A program made the translations under genes and the position numbers. 64,000 nt of DNA from Oceanospirillaceae bacterium (GTDB lineage: Bacteria > Pseudomonadota > Gammaproteobacteria > Pseudomonadales > Balneatricaceae). The DNA lies in assembly GCA_013215505.1 (NCBI GenBank), contig JABSQZ010000012.1, positions 62,001-126,000 on the forward strand. The letters run 5' to 3'. Of this stretch, positions 56,066 to 64,000 are shown one piece after another. The notes under the pieces were generated by a model that ran no database searches, was not told the origin of the DNA, and saw nothing but the letters and a program-made list of their open reading frames with translations. The number at the start of each line of letters is the position of its first letter. Positions within the stretch are counted from its first letter, which is position 1.

Positions 56066-56722
56066 TTATTTAACGCTGGAGGGGCCAAAGCAAGTTTGCG
56101 CCTGGATTATTTCATTTAAGGCAATTACCGCCTGGGTTCTGTTTCTCACCCCCAGCTTGAGGAAGATGGTGCTGGCATGGCTTTTAATGGTCGACTCTGC
56201 CAGGCCCAAGTCGAAGGCAATTTGTTTATTGAGCAAGCCATCAGCGAACATCAATAGAATTTTATGCTGCTGCGGAGTCAGGGATTCAAGTCGCTCATCG
56301 ACCGCTAAATCCACCGCTTGATTGCAGTCCCCTGCCGGGGTCCAGAGATTGCCATTAAAGACTTCGCGGATAGCCAGTACCATGTCACTGACTGGGGTTG
56401 ATTTGGGAATAAAACCTGCGGCACCGTGCTGCATGGCCTTGTTAATGGTATCAGGGTCTTCGATTCCGGAAATAATCACCACGCCCATTTGCGGATACTG
56501 GGCTCTGATGTTAATCAGAGTATTGAAGCCATTAGCGCCGGGAATATCTAAATCCAGTAGCAACAAATCCACCGGGTCAGTTAACAACAATTGCTCTAAA
56601 TCGGGAATACTCTGCGCTTCTAACAGCTCTGCACTGCTAAAATGGGATTGCAGCATAATAGCTAACGCCTGGCGAAACAGTGGATGGTCGTCTGCTATTA
56701 TTATTTTCTCTGCGCTGGACAT
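56066..56722 (-). CDS. crbR: LuxR-family response regulator (CrbR/ErdR type)
   Basis: 218 residues. The receiver domain has DDHPLFRQAL at the N-terminus and the phosphate acceptor in DLLLLDLDIPGANGF. The LuxR-type DNA-binding domain is LTPQQHKILLMFADGLLNKQIAFDLGLAESTIKSHASTIFLKLGVRNRTQAV. It is the probable partner of the CrbS-like kinase, which lies convergent to it. Known members activate acetyl-CoA synthetase genes; whether the neighbouring transporter operon is a target is untested. Confidence 0.82.
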   Translation of the reverse strand: MSSAEKIIIADDHPLFRQALAIMLQSHFSSAELLEAQSIPDLEQLLLTDPVDLLLLDLDIPGANGFNTLINIRAQYPQMGVVIISGIEDPDTINKAMQHGAAGFIPKSTPVSDMVLAIREVFNGNLWTPAGDCNQAVDLAVDERLESLTPQQHKILLMFADGLLNKQIAFDLGLAESTIKSHASTIFLKLGVRNRTQAVIALNEIIQAQTCFGPSSVK

Positions 56723-57084
56723 TATAAATACTACCTATTATTTGCCACAAGTTGCACTGGTAGCATTTTTTATTTTCAATAATATTAACAAACTAAACTT
56801 CAGACTAAAATCAGATAATGGGAAAATTGCTATTATCTTGTCCAGCCAGAAAAACCTCTGTTCAGTCTTAGCTGCAACAGACAAAGTGCATTTTTTGACG
56901 CCCAATATTACGGCTTACAGTGCTATCAGTTCGCAAGATGGCTGCTGTTATGCGGCTAAACCAAGACAAATGCCGATGTTAGCAGGTCTAAGTGTTGGTG
57001 ATTTACTTCTGTATTGATGTGAACCGGAGTGTCACTGATGTGACTTGAAGGTTTTACTTGTTGAAAATACTATCGATAGAATAA
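56723..57084. other. Intergenic region upstream of crbR and downstream of the cyclase
   Basis: 362 bp. A long frame antisense to crbR runs into it but has no family resemblance and is treated as chance. The crbR promoter should be near 56740-56850; AT-rich stretches occur there. Nothing else was recognised. Confidence 0.45.
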
Positions 57085-58188
57085 TTAAGCCAGCTTAGCC
57101 GCTAAGCTTTCCTCAACTGCGTACATAACCCGGCTCTTACCTGCAGCTTTGGCGATGTATAACATTCGATCAGCGTCCTGAATTGCCGCCTCGGCAGATG
57201 CAAAGTCATTCAAGCTGCTGATACCGGCACTAAAAGACACCGGGATACTGCTTTCATTATAGTTAAGCGGCCTGGCATTTAAATTCGCCAGAGCGCGTTC
57301 AATGACGCTTTTAGCCTGCAGGGGTGAAACGCCAATTAACAGTGCCAGGAACTCTTCCCCTCCCCAGCGCGCCAAATGATCAGTACCGCGCAAGTGCTGT
57401 TGCAAACCTTTTGCAACATGCACTAACACCGCATCGCCGCCAGCGTGACCAAAGCGGTCATTAATCACTTTAAAATCATCCAAGTCCATCATCACTAATG
57501 TTGCCGGAGTATTAAACCTCAAACTACGTTGAAATTCCGTCTCAATAATGTGGCTAATAGCGCGACGGTTAAGTAATCTAGTTAAAAAATCATTGTATGC
57601 CTGACGGCGCAGCAACACTGTTGATCGATGTATCATATAGCCAATCAGAATGGAGCTTAGGAAGAAGGCAAAAGCGTTGATAAAATCGACACTGACATTC
57701 CAGGGGTGATCAAAATAATATCCACCGACAAAACCAATCAGCAAATACAGGCAAGCGAGCAGTAAACTTAAAACTAATGAGTAGTAAAAACTGGAATAGG
57801 CAAACAAAAGTGACATGACCATCATTGCACAAATCAAAGTAACAGGGCGCATGTCGACCATAAAAAAACACCAGAACGAAAATAACATAACCCAACTAAT
57901 AACCTGAATTGACTGCATTTTATCAGAATATATTCTGCTGATTTGCGAGGGCTTTATCCAGCAATAAATGATGCTTAAGTTGCTCAGATAGACCATCAAT
58001 AAAAGATAATTGAAAGGGGTAGCGCTGTAGTAACTAATACCAAACCAGACAGAGATATAAGCCATTAAAAGGGCTATATGGTAAGCCAGCATAGAGAACA
58101 AGAAGTTCCGCAAGATGACTTTTTTAGACTTGTGCAATTGTTGATAGAAACTTGGCGGCTGCAGCTTAAATTTATAGATACCCAGCAC
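57085..58188 (-). CDS. Membrane diguanylate cyclase (GGDEF domain)
   Basis: 367 residues. Six hydrophobic segments lie between about 25 and 190. The GGDEF domain follows, with MDLDDFKVINDRFGHAGGDAV and the active-site loop GGEEF at 276-280. An RxxD product-inhibition site (R267-D270) lies five residues before the loop, so the enzyme is probably active and feedback-inhibited by c-di-GMP. The start is unclear: GTG 58188 directly abuts AAAAAGGA with no spacing. The signal sensed by the membrane part is unknown. Confidence 0.85.
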   Translation of the reverse strand: MLGIYKFKLQPPSFYQQLHKSKKVILRNFLFSMLAYHIALLMAYISVWFGISYYSATPFNYLLLMVYLSNLSIIYCWIKPSQISRIYSDKMQSIQVISWVMLFSFWCFFMVDMRPVTLICAMMVMSLLFAYSSFYYSLVLSLLLACLYLLIGFVGGYYFDHPWNVSVDFINAFAFFLSSILIGYMIHRSTVLLRRQAYNDFLTRLLNRRAISHIIETEFQRSLRFNTPATLVMMDLDDFKVINDRFGHAGGDAVLVHVAKGLQQHLRGTDHLARWGGEEFLALLIGVSPLQAKSVIERALANLNARPLNYNESSIPVSFSAGISSLNDFASAEAAIQDADRMLYIAKAAGKSRVMYAVEESLAAKLA

Positions 58189-58398
58189 TCCTTTTTATGC
58201 GCTAATTATTATTTTTATTCAGTTTTTATCAAAGCTGCTATTTTCTCTAAGCTTGAAAAATCTGCGCTGTATCATGGAAAGCCTACTCGACTCGCTCCCC
58301 GTGCTGTAAAAACATACTCAAGTTTTATGTAACTTATTGCATGCTCCCTACTGCTAAACTATGGCTTTGCTGGACAACTGCATTACAGTTGTCGCCAG

Positions 58399-58656
58399 CT
58401 AAGGCATTTTTAAAGAAGACCTGACCAAAATACACTTTTCGTCCCAATACAGACGATTCAGTTGTTTACGTGTCTGCCCTGAATAGCGTGAATAACCACT
58501 AATGTTAGCACCGCGCTCACGCTCTCTGGCATGACCAATGGCCAGGTTAATTTCATTGCAGATGCCAATTTTTTGCGCTTTTTGTTTTTCAGTCAACGCC
58601 GCCTGCGCTGAAAACGATCAGACTAACAGCAGTGGCCCAATAACAGAAAGTTTCAA
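58399..58656 (-). pseudogene. Small secreted protein gene interrupted by a TGA in its signal peptide
   Basis: A frame of 85 sense codons starts at TTG 58656, with AAGGA 7 bases upstream. It encodes a signal-like start LKLSVIGPLLLV, meets TGA at 58618-58620 (codon 13), and continues in the same frame as SFSAQAALTEKQK to the end KCILVRSSLKMP. The mature part is a paralog of the protein at 59111-59455: ALT near the start, one cysteine early and the shared tail KCILVRSxLKM. The single nonsense codon suggests recent inactivation. The family is not known to me. Confidence 0.6.
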
Positions 58657-59110
58657 CAGAATATCCTTATACAACAATTTATTAGCCTGGATACTAATAT
58701 CTCTTTGTTGTTCAAGCTAGATATAAATCCATTTGCAGCGAGAAAACAGCTGACAAATCATCCAAACAAACGACTTTATCGCTCCATTAACAGACCCAAA
58801 ATAAGGTCGCTAATTTTAAATTACATACAATACATATCAAACGGTATGTATTTTGTATTTTTAATATTGCAAAATCAGAATTATTGAGCACAATATAGAC
58901 AGATGATTCAGCTCGGTTGATGTCGCTTTTATTGAAATCGTCTTTTTCTTTGATACCCTTACACAATCCGGGCAATTTTCTGGCCAGATTCATCAACACA
59001 AAGGCAACTATGTTTTTTTCTGCCAAGGCAATGCAATAGCAATGCAAAAGTGCGTCACAGCAGCACAGGACTGCATGCCAAGTAAAAGACTTGCCGACAG
59101 CGCATACAGC
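58657..59110. other. AT-rich spacer between the two small secreted paralogs
   Basis: About 450 bp. A minus-strand frame of 86 codons at 58787-59047 is present but has no ribosome site or recognised similarity. The segment could be a further decayed paralog, but I could not align it convincingly to the two tail-sharing proteins. Confidence 0.4.
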
Positions 59111-59455
59111 TTAGAGCATTTTTAATTTTGATCGGACTAAAATGCATTTATGTTCTGAATACTCATCATCCAGTGCATAAACTTTCAAACGCAGTTTTTC
59201 CATTCTGGTCGCAGTGCCCCCTGCCCTGCTGGCAAGTTTGGTATTTTTGATCTTGGCATTAATTTTGTCACAACGCTTTATCAGTTGTTGTTCTTCAGTC
59301 ACCGTCAGCGCCGAGACATTTGTTGCAACCAATACCAATGGCAGATAAATAACACTGAGCAATATAATAGACCCGAGCCCAGAACCGGTATTCTGGCCGG
59401 CAATTGAATGTGGCCAACACTCAGATGTAGACATGTCTAATGGTAGGTTTCTCAT
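59111..59455 (-). CDS. Small secreted protein of unknown family, paralog of the broken gene at 58399
   Basis: 114 residues. A polar 28-residue start leads to a hydrophobic segment (SIILLSVIYLPLVLVA) and a likely cleavage after NVSA. The mature region of about 65 residues is rich in Lys and Arg, has two cysteines (CDKIN, KCILV) that could form a disulfide, and ends in KCILVRSKLKML. AGGAG lies 6 bases before ATG 59455. It shares its tail and overall spacing with the neighbour at 58399-58656. Function is unknown; a periplasmic or extracellular basic protein is the most that can be said. Confidence 0.65.
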   Translation of the reverse strand: MRNLPLDMSTSECWPHSIAGQNTGSGLGSIILLSVIYLPLVLVATNVSALTVTEEQQLIKRCDKINAKIKNTKLASRAGGTATRMEKLRLKVYALDDEYSEHKCILVRSKLKML

Positions 59456-59485
59456 GGCTATCTCCTGTTCGTCATGATATATGAA

Positions 59486-59513
59486 CAGAAGATAAACTAC
59501 CGCCGAACGGTAG
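59486..59513 (-). terminator. Intrinsic terminator after the AIM24-family gene
   Basis: On the minus strand the stem ctaccg/cggtag around ttcgg is followed by tttatcttctg, a U-rich tract. It lies 26 bp after the stop of the AIM24-like gene and upstream of the small secreted protein gene. Confidence 0.65.
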
Positions 59514-59538
59514 CTGTAGTCAACTATTTTTCGTGCTG

Positions 59539-60288
59539 TTACTCTTCTCCTATACTACCTCCGCTGATGCTAGGTGCACTTTGAATAATTCGGTCTGCAA
59601 GGCGCGAAAATGGCATGCTTTGTAACCACACAGTTCCATGTCCTGAAAGGGTAGCCAGAAACAGCCCCTCGCCGCCAAATATCATAGATTTCAAACTACC
59701 CGCGCGCTCAATATCGTAGTTTATTCCCTCGGTAAACCCCACCAAACAGCCAGTATCTACTCTTAGAGTTTCGCCCTTTAGCTGTTTTTTAATCAAGGTT
59801 CCGCCGGCGTGGATAAACGCTTTACCATCACCTTCTAAGCTCTGCAAAATAAAACCTTCACCGCCAAAAAAACCCGCACCTAGCTTTCTGTTAAAAGTAA
59901 TTGATATTTTGGTACCCAGGGCAGCGGCCAGGAATGAATCTTTCTGACAGATTACTCGCCCGCCGAGCTCTGCCATATCTAGTGCCACAATGCTGCCTGG
60001 GTAAGGCGCTGAGAAAGCCACCCGCCTCTTACCTGACCCATTGTTGGTAAAGTGGGTGATGAACACAGATTCACCGGTAAGCTTGCGCTTGGCGGCACCA
60101 AACATCTTTGACATCAATCCCTCATCAGGATTTGAGCCATCGCCCATTTTAGATTCAAAATCTATGCCCTCTTCCAGGTAGTTCATAGCGCCCGCTTCTG
60201 CTATTACCGTCTCACCTGGATCCAGTTCTATTTCCACTAATTGGCAAGCTTCACCGATAATCTCATAATCAACTTCATGGCTTTTCAT
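59539..60288 (-). CDS. AIM24/TIGR00266 family protein
   Basis: 249 residues. The β-rich fold is recognisable from [69 protein letters not shown] and [30 protein letters not shown]. The family is widespread in bacteria and is related to yeast mitochondrial Aim24; its biochemical role is not settled. No signal peptide is present. It stands alone, between terminators on both sides. Confidence 0.88.
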   Translation of the reverse strand: MKSHEVDYEIIGEACQLVEIELDPGETVIAEAGAMNYLEEGIDFESKMGDGSNPDEGLMSKMFGAAKRKLTGESVFITHFTNNGSGKRRVAFSAPYPGSIVALDMAELGGRVICQKDSFLAAALGTKISITFNRKLGAGFFGGEGFILQSLEGDGKAFIHAGGTLIKKQLKGETLRVDTGCLVGFTEGINYDIERAGSLKSMIFGGEGLFLATLSGHGTVWLQSMPFSRLADRIIQSAPSISGGSIGEE

Positions 60289-60408
60289 AGCAATTCTCCG
60301 TGTATATTTCAGTGTCAGTGCTGATCAACAGATTTTTAACTCACTGCTGAGCATTTAAATTAGGTATTTCCAATAGCAAACTTTAGTCGCTAATCAGCTT
60401 TTTAAAGC

Positions 60409-60438
60409 AAAAAAAACCAGCTCTAGGCTGGTTTTTTT
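60409..60438 (-). terminator. Intrinsic terminator of htpG
   Basis: ccagc and gctgg with loop tctag are flanked by a run of eight A and seven T, so the structure works as a terminator on either strand. It begins 12 bp after the htpG stop. Confidence 0.88.
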
Positions 60439-60450
60439 GTCTGATTTCTT

Positions 60451-62379
60451 TTACTTGCTAAGCTCTAGCAACAACTTGTTAAGACGTGCTACATAGCTAG
60501 CAGGATCGTCTAACTGACCGCCTGATGCCAGATTGGCCTGGTCAAAGATGATGTTAGCCAGATCATTGAAGCGATCTTCGTCGCTCTCGCTATCCATCTT
60601 CTGAATTAACGGATGCTCGACGTTTACTTCAAAGATAGGTTTAGTATCTGGAGCTTCCTGGCCAGCGGCCTCCATGATAGCGCGCATCTGTGCACCCATA
60701 TCGTAGGCATTTAAAACCAAACAAGCTGGAGAGTCAGTTAAGCGATTAGTTACACGCACTTCAGAAACTTTCTCGGCTAAGCATTCTTTTAAACGCTCAG
60801 TTAAACCTTCCGCTTCTTTAGCAGCTTCTTCCTGCGCTTTCTTTTCCTCTTCGTTATCTTTATCACCTAGATCCAATTCGCCTTTAGCGACATCCTGGAA
60901 AGATTTTCCATCGAAGTCGAAGATATGACTCATCATCCACTCGTCGATACGCTCCGTCAGTAACAGTACTTCGATACCTTTCTTGCGGAAAATTTCCAAG
61001 TGCGGGCTGTTTTTAGCGGTATTGTAGTTCTCAGCTGTCACGTAGTATATTTTTTCCTGACCTTCCTGCATACGTTCAATGTAGCTAGCCAGAGAAACGC
61101 TTTGGGCATCAGAATCATTGTGCGTAGAGGAGAAACGCATCAGTTTCATAATCTTTTCACGGTTGGCAAAATCTTCCGCCGGCCCCTCTTTGATTACGTT
61201 GCCAAATGCCTTCCAAAATGTCAGGTACTTGTCTTCGTCCTTGCTCAATTTAGCTAACATATCTAGAGAGCGCTTAGTTAAAGCACTGGCCAATTTCTCT
61301 GCACTTGGATCTTTCTGTAAGATCTCGCGAGAGATATTCAGTGACAAGCTGGCTGAATCCACCACCCCTTTGATGAATCTTAAGTACATAGGCAAGAATT
61401 CATCGACTTGATCCATGATGAAAACACGCTGGATGTAAAGCTTCAAACCACGGGGCGCTTCACGGTTCCAAAGATCGTGAGGAGCATTGGTCGGAACATA
61501 TAAAAGGCTAGTATATTCTTGCTTGCCCTCTACACGGTTGTGGGTCCAGGTAATCGGATCAGTGTGATCGTGAGATACATGTTTATAAAATTCGCTGTAA
61601 TCTTCTTTAGATATATCGGATTTGTTACGTGTCCACAGGGCAGAAGCTGCGTTAACTGTCTCATCTTCAAGTACTATTGGCTCTACTTCTTGGTCTTCTT
61701 CTCCCTCAGCTACAGGGGGTACAAAAGGCGCTTCTTGCTGCATGATAATAGGCAGTGCGATGTGATCCGAGTACTTGCGAATCAAGTGACGCAGACGACT
61801 GCCATCGGCAAACTCTACTTCGTCGTCTTTAAGATGCAAGACAATCTGGGTGCCGCGCTTGGCTTTCTCAACGGTACCTAAAGTGAATTCACCCTGACCT
61901 TCAGAGCTCCAGTGAACACCTTCGCTGGCGTCGCTACCGGCTTTACGAGTAAATACTTCTACGGATTTTGCAACGATAAATGACGAGTAGAAACCTACGC
62001 CAAACTGGCCGATTAGCTGACTGTCTTTAGACTCATCACCGGTCAATTGTCCCAAGAAACTCGCCGTTCCAGATTTGGCTATAGTCCCTAAGTGCTCAAC
62101 CGCTTCCTGACGGGTCATGCCAATGCCGTTATCTTCAATAGTGACGGTCTTAGCATCCTTGTCAAAACTAATGCGAATGTTTAAATCGCCATCCCCTTCG
62201 TATAAATCCCCATTTTCCAGCGCTTCGTATCTAAGCTTTTCAGCAGCATCAGACGCGTTAGAAACCAACTCTCGTAAAAATATTTCTTTGTTAGAGTATA
62301 AAGAGTTGATCATTAAGTTCAGTAACTGTTTAACTTCCGTTTGGAAGCCTAAAGTTTCTTGCTGGGTTTCAGTCGTCAT
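60451..62379 (-). CDS. htpG: Molecular chaperone HtpG (bacterial Hsp90)
   Basis: 642 residues (E. coli 624). The N-terminal ATPase domain has [45 protein letters not shown] and [12 protein letters not shown]. The middle domain has [13 protein letters not shown] and the catalytic-loop arginine region [11 protein letters not shown], and a C-terminal dimerisation domain follows. An acidic and lysine-rich insert ([20 protein letters not shown]) lies at about 510-530. It helps fold client proteins under stress. A sigma-32 promoter lies 78-103 bp upstream, and a clear terminator follows. Confidence 0.97.
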   Translation of the reverse strand: MTTETQQETLGFQTEVKQLLNLMINSLYSNKEIFLRELVSNASDAAEKLRYEALENGDLYEGDGDLNIRISFDKDAKTVTIEDNGIGMTRQEAVEHLGTIAKSGTASFLGQLTGDESKDSQLIGQFGVGFYSSFIVAKSVEVFTRKAGSDASEGVHWSSEGQGEFTLGTVEKAKRGTQIVLHLKDDEVEFADGSRLRHLIRKYSDHIALPIIMQQEAPFVPPVAEGEEDQEVEPIVLEDETVNAASALWTRNKSDISKEDYSEFYKHVSHDHTDPITWTHNRVEGKQEYTSLLYVPTNAPHDLWNREAPRGLKLYIQRVFIMDQVDEFLPMYLRFIKGVVDSASLSLNISREILQKDPSAEKLASALTKRSLDMLAKLSKDEDKYLTFWKAFGNVIKEGPAEDFANREKIMKLMRFSSTHNDSDAQSVSLASYIERMQEGQEKIYYVTAENYNTAKNSPHLEIFRKKGIEVLLLTERIDEWMMSHIFDFDGKSFQDVAKGELDLGDKDNEEEKKAQEEAAKEAEGLTERLKECLAEKVSEVRVTNRLTDSPACLVLNAYDMGAQMRAIMEAAGQEAPDTKPIFEVNVEHPLIQKMDSESDEDRFNDLANIIFDQANLASGGQLDDPASYVARLNKLLLELSK

Positions 62380-62456
62380 TTAAGTTTGATCCTGTGCTAC
62401 AGAATAACAGTCGATCACTGCTAATCTATTTATTAATTCGATACCTGTGAGCAGAA

Positions 62457-62482
62457 ATGGGGGCAGTGAGATTATATTCAAG
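62457..62482 (-). promoter_or_regulatory. Sigma-32 (RpoH) heat-shock promoter of htpG
   Basis: On the minus strand CTTGAAT (62482-62476) and CCCCAT (62462-62457) are spaced by 13 bases. This agrees with the enterobacterial RpoH consensus (CTTGAAA and CCCCATnT, 13-15 bp apart). Transcription should start about 70 bases before the htpG ATG. Confidence 0.88.
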
Positions 62483-62578
62483 GGGGATAATTAAGTTATT
62501 TGTTTAGATTTATAGGCTGGCACTACTAGCAGTGAAGTTAACAGCCACTGAATGCTTGCGCAAGTGGCTGTAAAAAAG

Positions 62579-63337
62579 TCATATATCGCTCTTGCCGGGT
62601 TTCTTTTTGTCTAAACTTATCTTGCCGATATCACCTAAATTCATCATCAAGTTTTGCAGTGTCTCAGAGCGAAACTCCCTGCGATAGAGAATTAGCGTGA
62701 CAAAAGCAGAGCTGAACATAAATAATAGCGGACTGATAAACCAAGCCAACATAGACACCGCAAAGTAATAGGTGCGCAGTCCTAAATTGAAATTGCCGGC
62801 CGCTTTAGAGCACATAAGCGCGATCCGTTGCGCGTGAAATTTTTTGCCCTGATCCGAGCAGTTATCCGCGGGAGCGGGCGCACTACCGACCATCACCGAC
62901 AAAAACCCGTACTGACGCAAACTCCAGGTGAACTTAAAAAACGCGTACAAAAACACTACAATCAAGGAAATAATCTTAAAGGTCCAGCCCTGAGTCTGCG
63001 ATGAAAGAACCGATATATCCGCTAATACTTTACTGACTATGTCACTTGATCCCAACAGTGTTATCAGGCCGGCAATGATTAATATAGTCGTAGAGGCAAA
63101 GAAAGAGACACTGCGCTCTAGGTTCGCAATAGTCGTTTCATCGGCGATCCGCACTTCTCGCTCTAACATATGCATCATCCACTCATAGCGATACTTGTGT
63201 AATACATTGGCCAGACAGGGAGTGTCGTAACTTTTATATTTGGCATAATAGATATAACCTTTGAAACAGCACACAAACCAAATCAGGGCGATTAAATCCC
63301 AGCCACTATGGATAATAAAGTCAATCATCAGCTGCAT
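62579..63337 (-). CDS. DUF599 family membrane protein
   Basis: 252 residues with four to five hydrophobic segments (about 12-30, 80-98, 118-140, 190-225). RYEWMMHMLEREVRIADETTIANLERSVSFFASTTILI and GNFNLGLRTYYFAVSMLAWF are the conserved stretches of the family. No function is established. It sits alone upstream of htpG on the same strand but beyond the heat-shock promoter. Confidence 0.82.
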   Translation of the reverse strand: MQLMIDFIIHSGWDLIALIWFVCCFKGYIYYAKYKSYDTPCLANVLHKYRYEWMMHMLEREVRIADETTIANLERSVSFFASTTILIIAGLITLLGSSDIVSKVLADISVLSSQTQGWTFKIISLIVVFLYAFFKFTWSLRQYGFLSVMVGSAPAPADNCSDQGKKFHAQRIALMCSKAAGNFNLGLRTYYFAVSMLAWFISPLLFMFSSAFVTLILYRREFRSETLQNLMMNLGDIGKISLDKKKPGKSDI

Positions 63338-63728
63338 GTTGTTACTTCGTCCTTCACTATAAAATTTAATGATACAAACACTTTGTTACTGTTTAACTAA
63401 GATACCAATACGCCGAGTATCTTCTGCCAAAGCAGCAGGCATTTCTAACTTATACTGCTGCTTCTAAGTAACCCGCTCTATGATGGACAAATCCCGTTAA
63501 TTGCGCCAGCTCAATCTATTGCCAAGCTAATTTAAGCTGTTTTTCGGCGACATTTGGCGGGCCCAACCACGGAGCGTAACACCCAGTACTACAACAGAGC
63601 GTTGTTGTAATTGAATAAATGGCTGTTTTATTTATCCCAATGACAAGCTTTGCTTGTCTTGTCAGTTAATGGTGATAATCTAGCAGCTTATTTTTATCCC
63701 CATTACTACTCGTTCATTCGGTAAATAC
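63338..63728. other. Intergenic region between the DUF599 and DUF3301 genes
   Basis: 391 bp with no gene seen. It separates divergent genes and should hold both promoters. A perfect hairpin gacaagc-ttt-gcttgtc lies at 63642-63658 and a smaller one (acaac/gttgt) near 63591-63608. Confidence 0.5.
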
Positions 63729-64000
63729 ATGTACTTTGAATTGTTTGATGTTTTCGTAGTTACTCTACTCTGCTTAGCTATTTTCTATTGGATTAATGGA
63801 CAAAAAATTCGTGAACTGGCCCTTATTGCCGCCAGAGCCGAGTGTAAAAGACTGGATTTACAACTACTGGATGGCAGTGTCAGTTTAAAGAAAATCCGTC
63901 CAAAACGCGGTGCCAGTGGTCAATTAACGCTTAGACGAGAATACCATTTTGAATTCTCGGCCACCGGCGACGAACGCTACCAGGGGAAAGTGATCTTAAT
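63729..64000 (+). CDS. DUF3301 family protein, 5' part
   Basis: 90 residues are visible before the right edge. A single N-terminal membrane helix (ELFDVFVVTLLCLAIFYWING) is followed by the DUF3301 pattern IRELALIAARAECKRLDLQLLD, SVSLKKIRPKRG and LTLRREYHFEFSATGDERYQGKV. These are small, membrane-anchored cytoplasmic proteins of unknown role found in Gammaproteobacteria. The family is about 100-130 residues, so most of the gene is here. Confidence 0.8.
   Translation, partial: MYFELFDVFVVTLLCLAIFYWINGQKIRELALIAARAECKRLDLQLLDGSVSLKKIRPKRGASGQLTLRREYHFEFSATGDERYQGKVIL

Noticed and set aside
56322-57017. 231-codon plus-strand frame antisense to crbR
   Set aside because: It mirrors the crbR coding sequence, lacks a ribosome site and has no family features.
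58787-59047. 86-codon minus-strand frame between the small secreted paralogs, considered as a third paralog
   Set aside because: It lacks the KCILVRS tail, a signal peptide and a ribosome site. The slight resemblance (ALAEKN) is too short to support.

Overview
This window is a contiguous stretch of a gammaproteobacterial chromosome of moderate GC content. The main clues are a fused nuoCD gene, Gammaproteobacteria-type FadL and β-oxidation genes, an AmaA/AmaB-like pipecolate route, a Pseudomonas Che2-like chemotaxis operon and a CrbS/CrbR-type acetate-switch system. The NhaD antiporter and the lipid-oxidising gene content suggest a marine member, perhaps a Cellvibrionales/Spongiibacteraceae relative. 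That placement is inference.

Layout. 1-14165 (+): the nuo operon for complex I, from the 3' end of nuoB through nuoCD, E, F, G, H, I, J, K, L, M and N, followed 58 bp later by nhaD. Two gene junctions in this operon carry diverged tandem duplications: nuoJ/nuoK (period 104 bp) and nuoL/nuoM (three copies). 15616-16774 is a gene-poor gap. 16775-24673 (+): fadL and a β-oxidation cluster (thiolase, FadN-type dehydrogenase/hydratase, DmdC-like acyl-CoA dehydrogenase, HSDL2-like SDR). 24695-28348: single genes (VOC protein, GNAT, phosphomannose-isomerase-like cupin protein, prolyl aminopeptidase). 28487-38346 (-): a chemotaxis operon read leftwards as STAS-cheY-cheA-cheW-mcp-cheR-cheD-cheB-mcp. 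38765-42688 (-): Zn alcohol dehydrogenase, AmaA-like oxidase and AmaB-like aldehyde dehydrogenase. 42968-51914 (-): a branched-chain-amino-acid-type ABC transporter mixed with two adenylate-forming enzymes and a thioesterase, probably for uptake and CoA activation of a carboxylic acid. 52403-56722: convergent crbS and crbR. 57085-58188 (-): a diguanylate cyclase. 58399-59455 (-): two paralogous small secreted proteins, one with a stop codon in its signal peptide. 59539-64000: an AIM24-family protein, htpG with a textbook sigma-32 promoter, a DUF599 membrane protein and the start of a DUF3301 protein.

How the genes fit together. Fatty and carboxylic acids would enter through FadL or the ABC system, be activated by the acyl-CoA ligases and be degraded by the FadN-type cluster to acetyl-CoA. 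Electrons would pass to complex I, whose proton gradient NhaD can use to expel sodium. CrbS/CrbR would sense the acetate or acetyl-CoA state. The most unusual observations are the duplicated gene junctions inside the nuo operon, where duplicated start sites open short decoy frames, and the nonsense-interrupted small secreted paralog.
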